A DNA stretch of 6,044 nucleotides from the NCBI GenBank assembly GCA_023269645.1, contig JAHFPR010000128.1, positions 1 through 6,044 of the forward strand, written 5' to 3'. Of the stretch, positions 5,709-6,044 are shown one piece after another (position 1 is the first letter of the stretch; each line of letters opens with the position of its first letter). Origin of the DNA: Alphaproteobacteria bacterium (lineage in GTDB: Bacteria; Pseudomonadota; Alphaproteobacteria; Rickettsiales; UBA8987). The notes under the pieces were generated by a model. The model made no database searches. It was not told where the DNA came from and saw only the letters and a list, made by a program, of their open reading frames with translations. The position numbers and the translations under genes are program-made.

Positions 5709-5783
5709 GAGTAATTATTAAAATCTTTCTTGACAGTGCTGGAAGCCGTTGTATGCTCCACCAATAATTGAGAGTAATTATTA
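5709..5783 (+). promoter_or_regulatory. Paired 12-bp direct repeats flanking a promoter (operator-like)
   Basis: GAGTAATTATTA occurs at 5709-5720 and again at 5772-5783, 63 bp apart, close to six helical turns. The first copy lies just upstream of the -35 box and the second in the leader of the secreted-protein gene. The second copy also forms an inverted repeat, AATAATT (5763-5769) with AATTATT (5776-5782), next to the expected transcription start. The arrangement is what a repressor bound at two sites would need, but AT-rich repeats can arise by chance. Confidence 0.4.
5730..5757 (+). promoter_or_regulatory. Predicted sigma-70 promoter of the secreted-protein gene
   Basis: A perfect -35 box TTGACA (5730-5735) is followed after 16 bases by TATGCT (5752-5757), four of six consensus positions. 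Initiation near 5764 gives a leader of about 43 bases before the ATG at 5807. Confidence 0.55.
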
Positions 5784-5806
5784 TTATCTTATATCAGGGA
5801 GTTTTC

Positions 5807-6044
5807 ATGAACGCCACCACGCGCCTCGCTGCTGCTGCCGCCGCCCTCCTCACACTCCCCCTGTTCGCCGCAGCTCCCGCACACGCCGCAGAGAAACTCT
5901 ACACGCCCTATGTGGAACAGGGCGAATGGGAAGTGGAGTATTTCGGCAATCGCAGCATGGATAAAAACAGCAGCAAGGATAACGCGCAGGCGCATGAGCT
6001 TTCGGTCGACTATGCGCCCACCGCATTCTGGCGTGCCGAGGTTG
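5807..6044 (+). CDS. Secreted or outer-membrane protein of unknown function (partial, N-terminus)
   Basis: The first 79 codons are present and the frame is open to the right edge. Residues 1-27 form a classic Sec signal peptide: an Arg near the start, a hydrophobic core AAAAAALLTLPLF (8-20), and APAHA with likely cleavage after Ala27, so the product is exported to the periplasm or outer membrane. The mature start EKLYTPYVEQGEWEVEYFGN and the alternating HELSVDYAPTAFWRAEV look like strands of a beta-barrel; similar starts occur in uncharacterised envelope proteins, but I cannot name the family. AGGGAG (5796-5801) lies five bases before the ATG, a strong start. The gene has its own promoter (5730-5757) and possible operator repeats, and its GC-rich codons match purA and proS, suggesting a resident gene. 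Confidence 0.85.
   Translation, partial: MNATTRLAAAAAALLTLPLFAAAPAHAAEKLYTPYVEQGEWEVEYFGNRSMDKNSSKDNAQAHELSVDYAPTAFWRAEV

Noticed and set aside
5498..5764. 88-codon minus-strand open frame through the palindromic element
   Set aside because: It runs through inverted repeats and the promoter region, with no ribosome site or family resemblance.

Overview
The window is a chromosomal stretch of a proteobacterium, most likely an alphaproteobacterium. The best evidence is the short ProRS without the inserted editing domain, the alphaproteobacterial form. purA, proS and the gene starting at 5807 are GC-rich in codon use. The block between purA and proS is visibly more AT-rich and consists of accessory genes, so it reads as a small island between two housekeeping genes.

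Layout: purA (minus strand, running off the left edge; its 5' end is at 711); a 130-base gap with heptanucleotide repeats and a promoter; a type II restriction-modification pair on the plus strand (C5-cytosine methyltransferase 842-1801 and endonuclease 1798-2856, overlapping by ATGA); a severed copy of the proS 5' end (2869-2973); a two-gene unit on the minus strand (small protein 3436-3702, then a frame-interrupted retropepsin-like protease 2999-3449) with its own promoter; intact proS (3888-5177); a strong hairpin; a small PhnA/YjdM C-terminal-domain protein (5231-5455); a 165-bp palindromic MITE-like repeat (5468-5632); and the start of a secreted protein (5807, cut by the right edge) with a good promoter flanked by 12-bp direct repeats.

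The restriction pair resembles the HaeII (RGCGCY) family. A count by eye supports this: the window has 45 GCGC tetramers and none has the R...Y flanks of RGCGCY. The methyltransferase promoter sits so close to its ATG that the message is probably leaderless.

The 79-bp proS duplication (2869-2947 and 3879-3957) has five mismatches, four of them synonymous third-position changes. This suggests that DNA from a related strain brought in a replacement proS 5' end together with the protease pair. In the protease gene the reading frame breaks at CTT TGA, immediately before the catalytic DSGA motif. That is the codon pair used for +1 frameshifting in prfB, but the prfB-type stimulator is absent, so a recent pseudogene remains the simpler reading.
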